From assembly GCA_029262065.1 (NCBI GenBank), contig JAJDAC010000022.1, positions 186,001 to 250,000 on the forward strand: a stretch of 64,000 nucleotides of DNA, read 5' to 3'. The position numbers and the translations under genes are program-made. Below the pieces are notes generated by a model. That model searched no databases, was not told the origin of the DNA, and worked only from the letters and a program-made list of their open reading frames with translations. Positions 44,101-53,022 of the stretch are shown piece by piece (the stretch's first letter is position 1; every line of letters starts with the position of its first letter). The DNA is from Candidatus Krumholzibacteriota bacterium. Lineage in GTDB: Bacteria > Krumholzibacteriota > Krumholzibacteriia > JAJRXK01.

Positions 44101-45455
44101 GACGACTGGATGGCACGATCACGTTTCCGGGATGGCCCCGGCTGGAACCCTACCGTATCGACTTGAGCGCGAACCTCCCGGCGGGGACCGAGCCACAGGT
44201 CGACGTCGGACTTCATTGGCGCACCACGTCCAACAAGGGCCGCGGCAAAGCCGCGATACCGATCGAACCCCTGACGGCAACCGCCCGCGTGCCTCTGACC
44301 CTGAAGGGGCCGCAGCCCATCCAGGTGGACCACTCGCGCCCTTTCGCGGCAAGCGTGGTAGCGAAGGAGTGGGCCTTGGGATCTCTGGCCGCGTGGATGC
44401 CACCGGGGAGCGAGCTGACCGGCCGCGTCAACGCAGACATCCAGGTCGAAGGGCCGTTTGACGACACCGGTCTGGGCGGTTGGTTGAGTGTCACGGACGG
44501 ACACATCCGCACCGACGACGGGAGCCGGGGTAACATCGCCGGGCGAATCGACCTGGCGGGCACCACGACCGCACCCAACGTCACGGGAAACCTCACCATT
44601 TCGCAGGCTCGGATCCAGATTCCGTCTCCGGCTCCCACACTGCTACCGACGCAGGGCCCGTCCATGCTCTGGCAGTTACGGCCGGTCGAAGCCGGGGCCG
44701 ACTCGGCGACCGTTGCTTCAACCACCAACGCAACCGCCATCGAGATGCTCGACCTGGGCATCGACGTCCGTATCCCGGGCGCTTTCTGGCTCCGCGGGCG
44801 CGGCCTGAACGTGGAGTTGGCGGGAGACCTGGCGTTGGTGTTTCGCCGGGCCCGGCCCAGTCTTCTGGGCACGTTGAGAGCCGTGCGTGGCGACCTGAGC
44901 TTCGTGGGATCCCGTTTCCAGATCGAACGTGGTCGAGTCGACTTCTTCGGCGACGACAAGATCGATCCTGAACTCGACCTCAAACTTTCGCGACAACAGG
45001 GCAACGTCACCGTCTCGGTGCAGGTGAGCGGCCGCGCCAGTGACCCGAAACTGGAACTGTCGAGCGTGCCCCAGATGGAACAAGGGGACATCATCTCGTA
45101 CTTGTTGTTCGGACGCCGCAGCGACGATCTGGACCGCGAGCAGTCCGACCTGGTGGAAGCCCAGGCCCTGGGAGCACTGCAGATGTTTGCCATCCCGGGT
45201 CTCGAAGACCAGTTCAGTCAACAACTGGGCCTGGACCTCGTACAACTGAAGAACGGAACCGAAAACGCGGGCCTCTCGGTGGTCGTGGGCAAATACCTCA
45301 GCCCGCGTGCTCTGCTGAAGTACGAGCAGGACCTGACTGACAATCAGTTCGTCATCAATCTGGAATATTGGCTCACGCGCAGCCTCAAACTGGAGACGCG
45401 TACGAACCGCCAGGCCAACTCCGGCATCGAGATCAACTGGAGCCGCGAGTACTGA
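41181..45455 (+). CDS. tamB: TamB (DUF490) translocation/assembly module, inner-membrane partner of TamA
   Basis: The 1424-residue protein has one N-terminal membrane helix (about 9-32, VLGTVLLVLAIFVGVFLVG), then a very long repetitive beta-strand region. The C-terminal DUF490 domain is clear: LLGTLRAVRGDLSFVGSRFQ, IERGRVDFFGDDKIDPELDL, VQVSGRASDPKLELSSVP, QMEQGDIISYLLFGR, LGLDLVQLKNG and a final strand region. TamB spans the periplasm as a groove linking the inner membrane to TamA. The start ATG overlaps the TamA stop. Length is close to the E. coli protein (1259), somewhat longer. The facing gene is the double-PspC protein, separated by a terminator. Confidence 0.95.
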   Translation: MRARITRILRGGLVVLGTVLLVLAIFVGVFLVGSTPREALLGRAVEMAKKKLPGQISIGKLGWPSLGQLVLTDVLWTVEADTLVVAKGARVRIDTLALARKDVLLHELTLEGLRADVPRIAAQFPANPDKAKAPAKAPSFPRPGSLIVLPSIRVAHLNIDAPALRLVPERPTTRVTLVAAFDVAYGHAPSLSIEQLSVDDEVATLNTAAEPLQADLRARSGGGHLEGKLFNGWGFELDLHADDKNQFTVRVVVPEDNVPRLRLDLTGRLTYEDSKLSGGEYLLNVDMRSPTMLAEFPSLAAAAAQLPDEPLVFAVSGTFGTTTSVQTTATLKLEPIGPIQGLTSNFTVSRGSTLAVESTLMAQLRDLPIDSLVVTVSGDPQQAIDLSVQARASGIWASVRGNLQRSETELGLRLAPIRIDADQPGHALDLADQPSAVLNTATGEVDVRRLDLQGLTGPVTIKGTWHPERGGRANVTARMRTMPPLLETFGLAELGRSWETQTQLNIDATVDPDQRWEARARFLLPGPSNLRSFLPPEAPVDDLGPFRGNLVAHGTGPNAKFDLDLSATEWIERAVAEGRFVDATVSLDSLQIELPGLMSTATGTLDANRQIALRANVQLDDTRFVARFVPAAADLTAAANLDIEASGTMDAIDATVKLAARVGSAPTDGSPGVFVPELTARATIVAGSLERVTARTTEVWASDLNLNSVVLEAAPHSGERPFPMTVVVDAQGDEVSLFHAGAIDLADGFEISPDTVAVRLGDATLGSLRPFTIHIQPEQRINFSPIELKGSLGEIRAWGSSERFDVDVTINQIPRVSFLPVPAEFNFDRAHAHLAAHPDSMQLDGEITGLHLGDIPDAKVVLHASPGDQGLDVTIEASGTSPGSDRTTDPLSLHATLPIRIASSPLTLTRTSGSARLDATLHDFPVPASIEPQAMQAFLAGQAERVARLNGSARLNLESTASTDSTETRNNIDGRLDGTITFPGWPRLEPYRIDLSANLPAGTEPQVDVGLHWRTTSNKGRGKAAIPIEPLTATARVPLTLKGPQPIQVDHSRPFAASVVAKEWALGSLAAWMPPGSELTGRVNADIQVEGPFDDTGLGGWLSVTDGHIRTDDGSRGNIAGRIDLAGTTTAPNVTGNLTISQARIQIPSPAPTLLPTQGPSMLWQLRPVEAGADSATVASTTNATAIEMLDLGIDVRIPGAFWLRGRGLNVELAGDLALVFRRARPSLLGTLRAVRGDLSFVGSRFQIERGRVDFFGDDKIDPELDLKLSRQQGNVTVSVQVSGRASDPKLELSSVPQMEQGDIISYLLFGRRSDDLDREQSDLVEAQALGALQMFAIPGLEDQFSQQLGLDLVQLKNGTENAGLSVVVGKYLSPRALLKYEQDLTDNQFVINLEYWLTRSLKLETRTNRQANSGIEINWSREY

Positions 45456-45458
45456 CAC

Positions 45459-45491
45459 AAAAAATGGCCGACCCTGATACGAGGGCCGGCC
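45459..45491 (-). terminator. Rho-independent terminator of the PspC/kinase side
   Basis: On the minus strand a GC-rich hairpin (arms at 45466-45474 and 45483-45491, one mismatch, eight-base loop) is followed by a six-T run. It lies 31 bp after the PspC gene stop and directly behind the TamB stop codon of the other strand. Confidence 0.75.
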
Positions 45492-45521
45492 CATTCGAAC
45501 GCATTGCGCAATGCGAAGCTG

Positions 45522-46316
45522 TCAAGAGGCGTGACGTGATTGCGACTCAGAGGCCGACTCGGTGGTGGTGTCTTCGGGCACGACGATGGCTACGACAAAG
45601 TAGGCTAACAGAGCCACCATGTGGGTGACCAGGATCGCGAAGATCACGCCCAACCGAACGAGCGAAGCATCGACGTTGAAGTAGGCAGCCAGGCCACCGC
45701 AAACGCCCGCCAGTTTACGATCGGTGGTGGATCGAACGAATCGTCGTGGGCGCGCGCCGGCCGGTTGGGATTCGCGCTCGGGCATGGCTTCATCCAGCGG
45801 CGAACGCGGCGTCCGGCGCTTTGACATGAGCAGGTAGAGTCCCACGCCAACCAGGAACAAAGGACCCAGCACTTCGAAATCGTATACGTCAAAGCGCAGC
45901 GGCAGGTAGAACCTGAAACCCAACTCTTCCAACAGAAGATGCACGCCACCGAGTATGAGTACGGCGCCAACGATCATGCCCACGCGCCGCGACTGCGGCC
46001 CGTCGACACTGCCGTCCTTGCTCTCGGGTTCGCCTTCGCGCTCCGGCAGCAGAGCCCACGCAGCCAGGTAGGCCAGCACGCCCAGGCCACCCGCCAGACC
46101 ACAGATAGCCCATACGATGCGAACCAGGAGCGGATCGACCTGGAAGTACTCGGCTACACCGCCACACACACCGCCGATGACGCGTTCATTTCGCGACCGA
46201 AACAGCTGGCGTGGCTTCTGCGACGAAGTGGCATCGGGTTGCGGTTCCGACGCCGGCTCTTCAGAAGCGGTGTCGCCGGGCTCGTTCAATTGCCGGGGGT
46301 CTTCATCGTGAGTCAT
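45522..46316 (-). CDS. Membrane protein with two PspC domains
   Basis: The 264-residue protein starts at ATG 46316 (GAGGTGA upstream). A polar N-terminus is followed by a first PspC domain (LFRSRNERVIGGVCGGVAEY, FQVDPLLVRIVWAICGLAGG), two more membrane segments, and a second PspC domain at about 170-240 (TDRKLAGVCGGLAAYFNVDA, SLVRLGVIFAILV). PspC proteins take part in the phage-shock envelope stress response. A tandem copy is unusual, and no pspA or pspB is nearby. It lies downstream of the sigma factor/kinase pair on the same strand. Confidence 0.88.
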   Translation of the reverse strand: MTHDEDPRQLNEPGDTASEEPASEPQPDATSSQKPRQLFRSRNERVIGGVCGGVAEYFQVDPLLVRIVWAICGLAGGLGVLAYLAAWALLPEREGEPESKDGSVDGPQSRRVGMIVGAVLILGGVHLLLEELGFRFYLPLRFDVYDFEVLGPLFLVGVGLYLLMSKRRTPRSPLDEAMPERESQPAGARPRRFVRSTTDRKLAGVCGGLAAYFNVDASLVRLGVIFAILVTHMVALLAYFVVAIVVPEDTTTESASESQSRHAS

Positions 46317-46415
46317 GGAAACATCACCTCGGGCGGGCTCATGGAGATCGAGGTACGCAAGTGCTTGCATACAATACCACTACGATGGCCCGCGGGCGAA
46401 TGTTGCAGGCGAGCG

Positions 46416-46787
46416 TCAGCCGCTGGCGGGCTCCGATCGACGTCCATATCGCACCGTGGCGTAGCCCACGATCATGCCGGTAACCGCGCCGGGCAGGATG
46501 ATCTTCCAGTAGTAGCTCGTGTTGTCGTAATGGTTTGCGTTCTGGTAGGCAATTGGAAGGGCCAGCATCAGGGCGATCACCAGGCCCACTACCACGCCGA
46601 ATCCCAGGCTCCCCGTGCGCCGGGCAACAAAGCCGGTAACCAGCCCGCCCACCAGCCCCTTGAACGAGGAGCCCAGCACGATCCCGAACAGCTCGGGGCG
46701 CAATTCGGGCGCGGTGGCGTAGGCGGTGGATCCATCAAAAAGGCCCACCAGTCCACCCAGGATGAGTCCAAATAGCGGTCGATTCAA
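46416..46787 (-). CDS. Small membrane protein, unknown function
   Basis: The 123-residue protein has four predicted membrane segments rich in Gly (LILGGLVGLFDG, FKGLVGGLVTGFVARRTG, LGFGVVVGLVIALMLALPIA, IILPGAVTGMIVGYATVRYG). The Gly-rich repeats suggest tight helix packing, like glycine-zipper or channel-like proteins. An upstream GGAGACC fits as ribosome-binding site for ATG 46787. It stands between the Ser/Thr kinase and the PspC gene. No family recognised. Confidence 0.7.
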   Translation of the reverse strand: MNRPLFGLILGGLVGLFDGSTAYATAPELRPELFGIVLGSSFKGLVGGLVTGFVARRTGSLGFGVVVGLVIALMLALPIAYQNANHYDNTSYYWKIILPGAVTGMIVGYATVRYGRRSEPASG

Positions 46788-46867
46788 AACGGTCTCCTTG
46801 CATCGGTCGGCTCGCGGCCGGGGTTACAGTTCTCTCCAACGCCGCGAGCACGTTCTTTGAAACAAAA

Positions 46868-47854
46868 TCAGGAGCCGGCGAAAAAAAGTACCAACGCGCG
46901 CACGGCCAGGTAGGCCAGGATCAAAGCAATCGGCGCGCGGTATCTCCACACGAAGCGCCCCGCTCGCTCATGCCACTGTTCCCGGTAGGCCGAGACCGAC
47001 TCATTCTCGAGAAAACGGGAGATGTCGTTGACCATTTGCTCGACACCCGAGTAGCGGTCTTCCGGTCGCGTTGCGCTGGCCTTGCGCTGCAGGGCGACCA
47101 ACCGACGCGGTGGACTCGTCGACGCCTCGTCTATCAGCTCGCCCAGGATCTTCCCCAGGGCGAACACATCAGCACGCCGGTCCACGAGATCAACCCGGCC
47201 CTCGGCCTGCTCGGGCGCCATGTAGCCTGGTGTGCCAAGCACCGTGCCCACATGGGTAGACCCGGGCTCACCCGCGGCCGCTGGCGGCGATCCTGGCTCG
47301 AGGACCATGGTAGCGGCTTCGTCGGTACCAAGGATCTTGGCCACGCCCCAATCCATGACCAGGACCTCGCCGAACGGCCCCACCATGATGTTGCCCGGCT
47401 TCAGGTCACGATGGATTACATCGTTGGCATGAGCAAACGCAACCGCCTCGCAGATGCGCTCGAAGATACGGAGTCGCTCCCGCAGCGAGGGGCGGTCGCG
47501 CACGTAGTGATCCAAGCGGTTTCCCTGCACCAGCTTCATCGCGTAGAAGACGCGGCCGTCGTCCAGCGCCCCGACGTCGTGGACCGGCACGATACCCGGG
47601 TGCTCCAGTTGCGCCAGGATGCGCGCTTCCTGCATCATCCGTGCTTGCGCGGAGGCACCCGCCTGCGCCTCGTGCAGAACCTTCAGGGCCACCACCCGGT
47701 CGAGCTTACGATCGTAGGCCCGAAACACGGTGCCCATGCCACCGCGAGCGATTTCATCCTGCACGTCGTAGCGAGGGCCGTATGAATCGTCTGATTCGTC
47801 GTGACCCGAGACCCGGCGTAGGTGGTCCATGGCATCATCGGACATCCAGTTCAT
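46868..47854 (-). CDS. Membrane-anchored serine/threonine protein kinase (Hanks type)
   Basis: The 328-residue protein is almost all kinase domain: Gly loop ARGGMGTVFRAYD, Lys in VALKVL, catalytic VIHRDLKPGNIMV, metal motif as DWG (VMDWGVAK) instead of DFG, activation segment GTVLGTPGYMAPEQAEG and ADVFALGKILGELI. A single membrane helix at the C-terminus (APIALILAYLAVRALVLFF) has only a few residues beyond it, so there is no extracellular sensor domain. The ATG overlaps the sigma-factor stop as TGATG, so kinase and sigma factor are translated together. The kinase may control the sigma factor. Confidence 0.93.
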   Translation of the reverse strand: MNWMSDDAMDHLRRVSGHDESDDSYGPRYDVQDEIARGGMGTVFRAYDRKLDRVVALKVLHEAQAGASAQARMMQEARILAQLEHPGIVPVHDVGALDDGRVFYAMKLVQGNRLDHYVRDRPSLRERLRIFERICEAVAFAHANDVIHRDLKPGNIMVGPFGEVLVMDWGVAKILGTDEAATMVLEPGSPPAAAGEPGSTHVGTVLGTPGYMAPEQAEGRVDLVDRRADVFALGKILGELIDEASTSPPRRLVALQRKASATRPEDRYSGVEQMVNDISRFLENESVSAYREQWHERAGRFVWRYRAPIALILAYLAVRALVLFFAGS

Positions 47855-48582
47855 CACCGAGGCGGTCCAAACAACGCCCGCGACTCGGCCTCGAATTCCT
47901 CGCCGTCGACGCACAGCGCGCGTAGGTGATCGAGCACCGTCGTACGAAAGCGTTTGCGCATGGAATGCAGCGAATTGGTTACCTTGGATTCCTTCACGCC
48001 AAACCGATCGGCCAGCTCGACGTAGGTGGGACGCTCTCCGTCTTCGACCAGGTCGTACCGCTGGAAGATCTCGAACTCGGTAGTCCGGCCGGTTTGCTCG
48101 CACACGGTCCGAAGCTCATCGACGCTGGTGATCATGAGACCCCTTACCCATTCGCGGTGGAAGAACTCATCCACATCGGCGTCGACCGCAATGTCGTGGT
48201 ACTGCAGCTCTCCCTCGGCATCCTCGAAGTCGAGCGAGAGGTGGGGTATCGAACCACCCCGCTTCAGACGGGACGCGGCCTTGCGCTCATTGGCCACGTA
48301 GGCATCCAGCCCGCGCCGTAACCACGTGCGAAACTTGGCGCGACCAGCGTCGAATTTCTGCAGGAAGTCACGCTCCAACATGCTGGCGAAGAACCCCTGG
48401 GTCGCGTCCCGCGCCGCGTCGTCGTTCATGCCGCTGCGCAATCGCAGGTACTTGTAGACCGGCCGCCAGTAGCTCGCGATCAACACATCGAAAGCTTCAC
48501 GACGTACGTCGGGATCATCGGCCCCAATGGCATGGACAACCGAGTGCCGGGTAGCAGGAAAACGATCACGACTCTCGTACAA
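47854..48582 (-). CDS. ECF-like sigma factor paired with the kinase
   Basis: The 242-residue protein has the sigma-70 region 2 pattern (FDVLIASYWRPVYKYLRLRS, DDAARDATQGFFASMLERDF, GRAKFRTWLRRGLDAYVANE) and a C-terminal region 4 helix-turn-helix (TYVELADRFGVKESKVTNSL, HSMRKRFRTTVLDHLRALC). This is the group of sigma factors often found beside Ser/Thr kinases in Planctomycetes and Acidobacteria. TTG 48582 is chosen as start: GAGAGAGG lies about seven bases upstream, and no ATG fits before region 2. It follows the RND pump gene after 26 bp on the same strand, so it may be part of that operon. No anti-sigma factor is encoded; the kinase may replace it. Confidence 0.87.
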   Translation of the reverse strand: MYESRDRFPATRHSVVHAIGADDPDVRREAFDVLIASYWRPVYKYLRLRSGMNDDAARDATQGFFASMLERDFLQKFDAGRAKFRTWLRRGLDAYVANERKAASRLKRGGSIPHLSLDFEDAEGELQYHDIAVDADVDEFFHREWVRGLMITSVDELRTVCEQTGRTTEFEIFQRYDLVEDGERPTYVELADRFGVKESKVTNSLHSMRKRFRTTVLDHLRALCVDGEEFEAESRALFGPPR

Positions 48583-48608
48583 ACGAATCCCTCTCTCCCC
48601 AACCAGAT

Positions 48609-51600
48609 CTACGCGCGTGTGTCGCCAGGCGCCGGCGAAGCGCCCACGCCGCGCCGAAACGTACGAACAACGACAACACGCAGATCCAGAAAAAGGCTCA
48701 GCAAGGCCGGAACCAGAAACATGGTGAACACTGTCGACACCACGAGCCCACCCACGACCACGCTTCCCAGTCCGCGGTACAACTCCGACCCCGCGCCCGG
48801 AAACAACACAAGCGGCAACATGCCGAACACGGACGTGCTCACGCTCATGAAAATCGGTCGCACCCTGGTTCGCACCGACTCGCGAATCGCCTCGGCCGCC
48901 AACATCTGATCGTCGCGCATGTGATTGAGAGTCTGGTGCACGATCAGGATGGCGTTGTTCACCACCGTCCCCACCAAAATGATGAACCCCATCATGGTAA
49001 GCACGTCGAGGGCCTGGAACGTAACGAACGCGTTGATGGCGGCTAGCCCCAGGAACCCGCCCAGCGCGGCCAAGGGTACGCTGAACATGATGACGAACGG
49101 ATACACGAAGTTCTCGAACAATGCCGCCATGAGCAGATACGTGATCAGAAGGGCCAGCAGCAGGTTCCAACGCAGCGCGTTCCAGGTTTGGTCGAGGTCG
49201 CGCGCGGTGCCACTGAGCCTCACCTGATACAGCCCGCCGAGCCTGCCCTGCTCCTGCATCGGGCCCAGGATCTGAGTCTGGATGACGGACATGGCCTGCT
49301 CCAACGGCATCTGCTCGTCTGGTGTCACGCGAATGACGATGGCCCTTTGTCGCTCGGAATGGTTGATGGTGGTAGGGCCACTCTCCATCGTGATCTCGGC
49401 TACCGAACCCAGAGTCACCAACTCACCGGTGGGCGTGGCGATGGGCAACTGGTCGATCAGATGGGTTCGTTGGTCTACGTCGACATTGGCCTTCAGTCTC
49501 AGGTCGATTTCCTTGCCCTCGTGCTGAAAGTCACTGGCCTTGGCGCCGTCCACCAACGCGCTGACCGCGAACCCCAGGTCACGATTGCTCAGTCCCAATT
49601 CGGCCGCGCGCCGTCGGTGGGTCCGCACCTGTACCTCTGGATTTCCCAGATCGAGGCTGGGAATAGGCTGCGCTTGGGCCCCCTCCAGTTTCTGGAACAC
49701 GCCTCCGAATATCTCCCCTCCCAACGCGATCAGTTGCGGCAACTCGGGGCCGGTGACCTCCACATCGATCGACCGGCCTTCGCCGATTCCGCGTGAGAAG
49801 ATACTCGACTGCGTCATGATGAAAATGGTGCCGGGCAGCTTGGAGTTGATCTTGCGGAATTCGGGCAGCAGCTCCCGCACCCGCAGCGGCTCGTTGGCCT
49901 GCGCGCCCATGAACGCCTGGTTGGACAGGGCCACGTAGAAATAGTTGCGAATGCCACCGCCCGGCTGCGCCGCGGCGGCCTCTGATCCCGCCTCCTCAGA
50001 CCAAAGCGGGGACAACTCATCGAAGAAAGCGCCCTGCATGGCACTGACCTCGTCGAGGTTGTACCCAGGAGGCGGCAGCATGAACCCAAACAGGAAATTT
50101 TGATTTCCCTGCGGCAGGTAGTCGGTCTTGGGTGCCAACAACCAACTCAGACCCACCGACACCGCGGTAAGACCGAGCACCACCATGAGCCGGCGGAGTG
50201 TAGACGCGTTGATGAAATACACAGCGTTGGCGATGGCCGACGAGATTCGTGGTGAACGAACTTCCTTGTTATCCGAGGCGCCTCCGAGAATCTTCGCCGA
50301 CAAACTGGGAATGACGGTAATCGATACGAGCAGGCTGAGCGCCACGGCACAGCTGATGGCCAGCGCGATGTCGCCGAACAGCTGCCCCGCCTCCTCGCGA
50401 ATGAAAACCACGGGAACGAAGACCGCGACGGTGGTCAACGTGCTGGCCAACACCGCGCCCCATACTTCGCGAGCGCCGTCGTAGGCCGCTTCGGCTCGAC
50501 TCTTGCCCATTTGGCGATGGCGATAGATGTTTTCCAGCACGACGATGGAATTGTCCACCACCATGCCCACGGCGAAGGCCATACCGGCCAGACTGATCAC
50601 GTTCAGCGTGCGGCCGAACAGCCACATCATCAGAAAAGATGCGACGATGCTGACGGGGATGGCCACTGCGACCACCAGCGTACTGGTGACACTACGCAGA
50701 AACAGCAGCAACACGATGATGGCCAACACACCACCAATGATCAGGCTCTGACGCACGAGTCCAATGGAACTCTCGATGTATTCGGTCTCGTCGTAGACGA
50801 GGCGCAGGTACATGCCACGCTCGGTCAGTAATCCCTCGTTCAGGTTGTCGGCGGTTTCCTTCAATCCCCGAACGATATCCAGAACGTTGCCACCCGGCTC
50901 CTTGACCGCGTTGATGGCCAGGACCTGGTCGGCCATCTGGTAGACGCGCGCCACGGGCTTCCGATACCCCAGCTCGGCGTGACCGACGTCGCGCAGGTAC
51001 ACGGGTACGTCGTTGCGCACGGCCACCACGATGTTCTCGATGTCCTCTGGAGACGCGTACTCACCGACCGTGCGCACTACGTACCGACGCTTCCCCTCGT
51101 CAAAGTCGCCACCACTGTAATTGCGATTCTCCCGTTCCAAGGCGCGCGCCAGATCATTCAGCGTTACGCGACGACTGGCCAGGCGCGCCGGGTCGACGAA
51201 CACATGCATCTCCCGTGTCCGACCACCGAAGATGTTGGACTGCGCGACGCCTCGCACCCGTTCGAACGCAGGCTTGATGTTGTCATCGGCGAAATCGAAC
51301 ACGGTGGACATGTCCCCGTCGAAGCCGTTCTCCGGCGTGGGCGCCAGAATGAACCAGGCCACCGCGCTGGAATTGACGTCGGTGCTGGCAATGACCGGCT
51401 TCTCGGCGTCTTCGGGGTAGCTGGGCACCTGTTCGAGACGATTGGATGTGCGCAACATGGCGGCGTCCAGCTCCACGCCAACGTCGAACGTGAGCGTCAC
51501 CGTTCCCGAGCCATCGGAGCTGGAACTTTCCAACTTGCGCAAGCCCTGCAGTGACTTCAGCTGTTCTTCCTGCTCATCGATGATCTCGCGCTCGATCTCG

Positions 51601-51770
51601 CGCGGACTCGCACCGGGCCACACGGTGGTCACGGTGACAATCGGCTCTTCCACGTTGGGCGTGAGCTGAATAGGAATGCGCGTGATGGCGAGTACGCCGA
51701 ACAGAATCAGGAACAGCACGCCAACGCTGGTGGTCACCGGAAGTCGAATTGCATCAGAAATCACTTTCAT
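48609..51770 (-). CDS. HAE1-family RND efflux pump (AcrB/MdtB-like)
   Basis: The 1053-residue protein has the full RND architecture: 12 helices and two large periplasmic loops. Signatures include RIPIQLTPNVEEPIVTVTTV, WPGASPREIEREI, SLAGMAFAVGMVVDNSIVVL (AcrB has DD at 407/408; here DN, with one acidic residue kept), and DVLTMMGFIILVGTVVNNAI in the second half. It uses the proton gradient to expel hydrophobic compounds. The start ATG overlaps the stop of the membrane fusion gene (ATGA). No outer-membrane TolC channel lies in the operon, so a channel encoded elsewhere must serve. Confidence 0.95.
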   Translation of the reverse strand: MKVISDAIRLPVTTSVGVLFLILFGVLAITRIPIQLTPNVEEPIVTVTTVWPGASPREIEREIIDEQEEQLKSLQGLRKLESSSSDGSGTVTLTFDVGVELDAAMLRTSNRLEQVPSYPEDAEKPVIASTDVNSSAVAWFILAPTPENGFDGDMSTVFDFADDNIKPAFERVRGVAQSNIFGGRTREMHVFVDPARLASRRVTLNDLARALERENRNYSGGDFDEGKRRYVVRTVGEYASPEDIENIVVAVRNDVPVYLRDVGHAELGYRKPVARVYQMADQVLAINAVKEPGGNVLDIVRGLKETADNLNEGLLTERGMYLRLVYDETEYIESSIGLVRQSLIIGGVLAIIVLLLFLRSVTSTLVVAVAIPVSIVASFLMMWLFGRTLNVISLAGMAFAVGMVVDNSIVVLENIYRHRQMGKSRAEAAYDGAREVWGAVLASTLTTVAVFVPVVFIREEAGQLFGDIALAISCAVALSLLVSITVIPSLSAKILGGASDNKEVRSPRISSAIANAVYFINASTLRRLMVVLGLTAVSVGLSWLLAPKTDYLPQGNQNFLFGFMLPPPGYNLDEVSAMQGAFFDELSPLWSEEAGSEAAAAQPGGGIRNYFYVALSNQAFMGAQANEPLRVRELLPEFRKINSKLPGTIFIMTQSSIFSRGIGEGRSIDVEVTGPELPQLIALGGEIFGGVFQKLEGAQAQPIPSLDLGNPEVQVRTHRRRAAELGLSNRDLGFAVSALVDGAKASDFQHEGKEIDLRLKANVDVDQRTHLIDQLPIATPTGELVTLGSVAEITMESGPTTINHSERQRAIVIRVTPDEQMPLEQAMSVIQTQILGPMQEQGRLGGLYQVRLSGTARDLDQTWNALRWNLLLALLITYLLMAALFENFVYPFVIMFSVPLAALGGFLGLAAINAFVTFQALDVLTMMGFIILVGTVVNNAILIVHQTLNHMRDDQMLAAEAIRESVRTRVRPIFMSVSTSVFGMLPLVLFPGAGSELYRGLGSVVVGGLVVSTVFTMFLVPALLSLFLDLRVVVVRTFRRGVGASPAPGDTRA

Positions 51771-52882
51771 GGCAAGTCGTACTCCAGGGCTTCGCCCACC
51801 ACTGATTGTCCCGGGCGCAACCGCTCATTGCCCCGCGTAACTATTTTCGTCCCAGCGGTGACGCCACTTTCCGCCACCACCCAGTCGCCGTATCCGTCGC
51901 CGACCTCCACCGGACCCATACTGGCCGTACCGTCGTCTCCGATGGCCCACACGAACAATGCCTCGCCCTGCCGAATCAACGCGTCCTTGGGCACCAACAC
52001 CGACCGCTGCATGCGACCCAACGGCAACGTGACTTCCGCCAACATGCCCACCGACAGTTCCCGGCCGGGGTTTGCCAATGCGACCAGAATCGGAAACGTG
52101 CGAGCGCGCGGATCGGCGCGGGGAATGAGAGCCACGATGGTTCCTTCGACCAACAGGTCAGGGCGCGCGCCGAAGCGGATGGTCGTGGCACCCCCCTCGC
52201 GCAACTGATGAAAATGCTGTTCGGTCACCTCCACACGAACCCGCAGTTCATCCACCGCCACGATCTCCACCACGGGATCTCCCGCGTTCAGCCACTCCCC
52301 AACCTCGGTTCGCTCGCTCACTACCACGCCACCCAGCGGCGCGCGAATCGTGCACCGCTCGATGTCCAGTTCGATACGAGCGATCCTTGCGTTGAGTTGG
52401 GCCACGCGGCCTTGCCAGGCTCGGTAATCGGCCACCGCATCGTCCATACCCTCAGCCGCCACCAGGTCTTCGTCGAAGAGGTTTCGGGCCCGGTTCATGG
52501 CATTCTCGGCGCGTTCCAAACGCGCGTGGGCTTCGGCCAATTCGCCTCGGCCGCCCTGCAGATCGAGCTCAAGCTCATTGGTCTTCAGCTGTACCAGGGT
52601 CGCGCCTTTGCGCACGATGTCACCCTCGCCGGCTCGGCGACTGGCGACCACGCCCTGCACTTCGCTGGCGACAAGGCTGGTCACCGTGGATTCCACGGTA
52701 CCGGGCAGCTTCACACCGGTCCGGACGTCGCGAGTCTGAGCGATCGTGTACCGCACGGGGGCATCGCCCGGGCCCTGGGCCCGCCCGTCGGTAACCGCCA
52801 ACAAGGTCAGGCAGGCGCAGATTGCATGGAAGAACGAGGTGCGCCCGTTTGAAAGGCTAATTGAGGGCATGAACCAACCCAT
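51767..52882 (-). CDS. RND membrane fusion protein (AcrA/HlyD type)
   Basis: The 371-residue protein has an N-terminal signal (ICACLTLLAVTDGRA/Q), a lipoyl-like half-motif (VEGEDIV-type: VVASRRAGEGDIVRKGATLV), an alpha-helical hairpin (about 105-170, GRGELAEAHARLERAENAMN), the second lipoyl half (IRAPLGGVVVSERTEVGEWL) and a beta-barrel domain (LVPKDALIRQGEALFVWAIG). It links the HAE1 pump to the outer membrane. ATG 52882 is used; an ATG at 52870 (MPSISLS) is possible. It is the first gene of a minus-strand run that goes on to the pump, sigma factor and kinase. Confidence 0.92.
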   Translation of the reverse strand: MGWFMPSISLSNGRTSFFHAICACLTLLAVTDGRAQGPGDAPVRYTIAQTRDVRTGVKLPGTVESTVTSLVASEVQGVVASRRAGEGDIVRKGATLVQLKTNELELDLQGGRGELAEAHARLERAENAMNRARNLFDEDLVAAEGMDDAVADYRAWQGRVAQLNARIARIELDIERCTIRAPLGGVVVSERTEVGEWLNAGDPVVEIVAVDELRVRVEVTEQHFHQLREGGATTIRFGARPDLLVEGTIVALIPRADPRARTFPILVALANPGRELSVGMLAEVTLPLGRMQRSVLVPKDALIRQGEALFVWAIGDDGTASMGPVEVGDGYGDWVVAESGVTAGTKIVTRGNERLRPGQSVVGEALEYDLP

Positions 52883-52959
52883 CGCGTAAGGGGGGAATAC
52901 CCAAGAGTCTAGACGAATACTGGGCCAAGGATCGCGAAAAACCTTTGGCTCGAACGCAG

Positions 52960-52977
52960 CGTAGCTGATCTGCTACG
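52960..52977. repeat. Short perfect inverted repeat before the selenoprotein gene
   Basis: CGTAGC (52960-52965), a six-base spacer and GCTACG (52972-52977) lie in the 140-bp gap between the membrane fusion gene and the selenoprotein gene, which are divergent. The 6-6-6 layout is that of a protein-binding palindrome, 45 bp before the GTG start. No regulator is known. Confidence 0.4.
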
Positions 52978-53022
52978 TTTCTGTAACATGACGAGCAAAC
53001 CACCAACCCATGGAGATGATCG

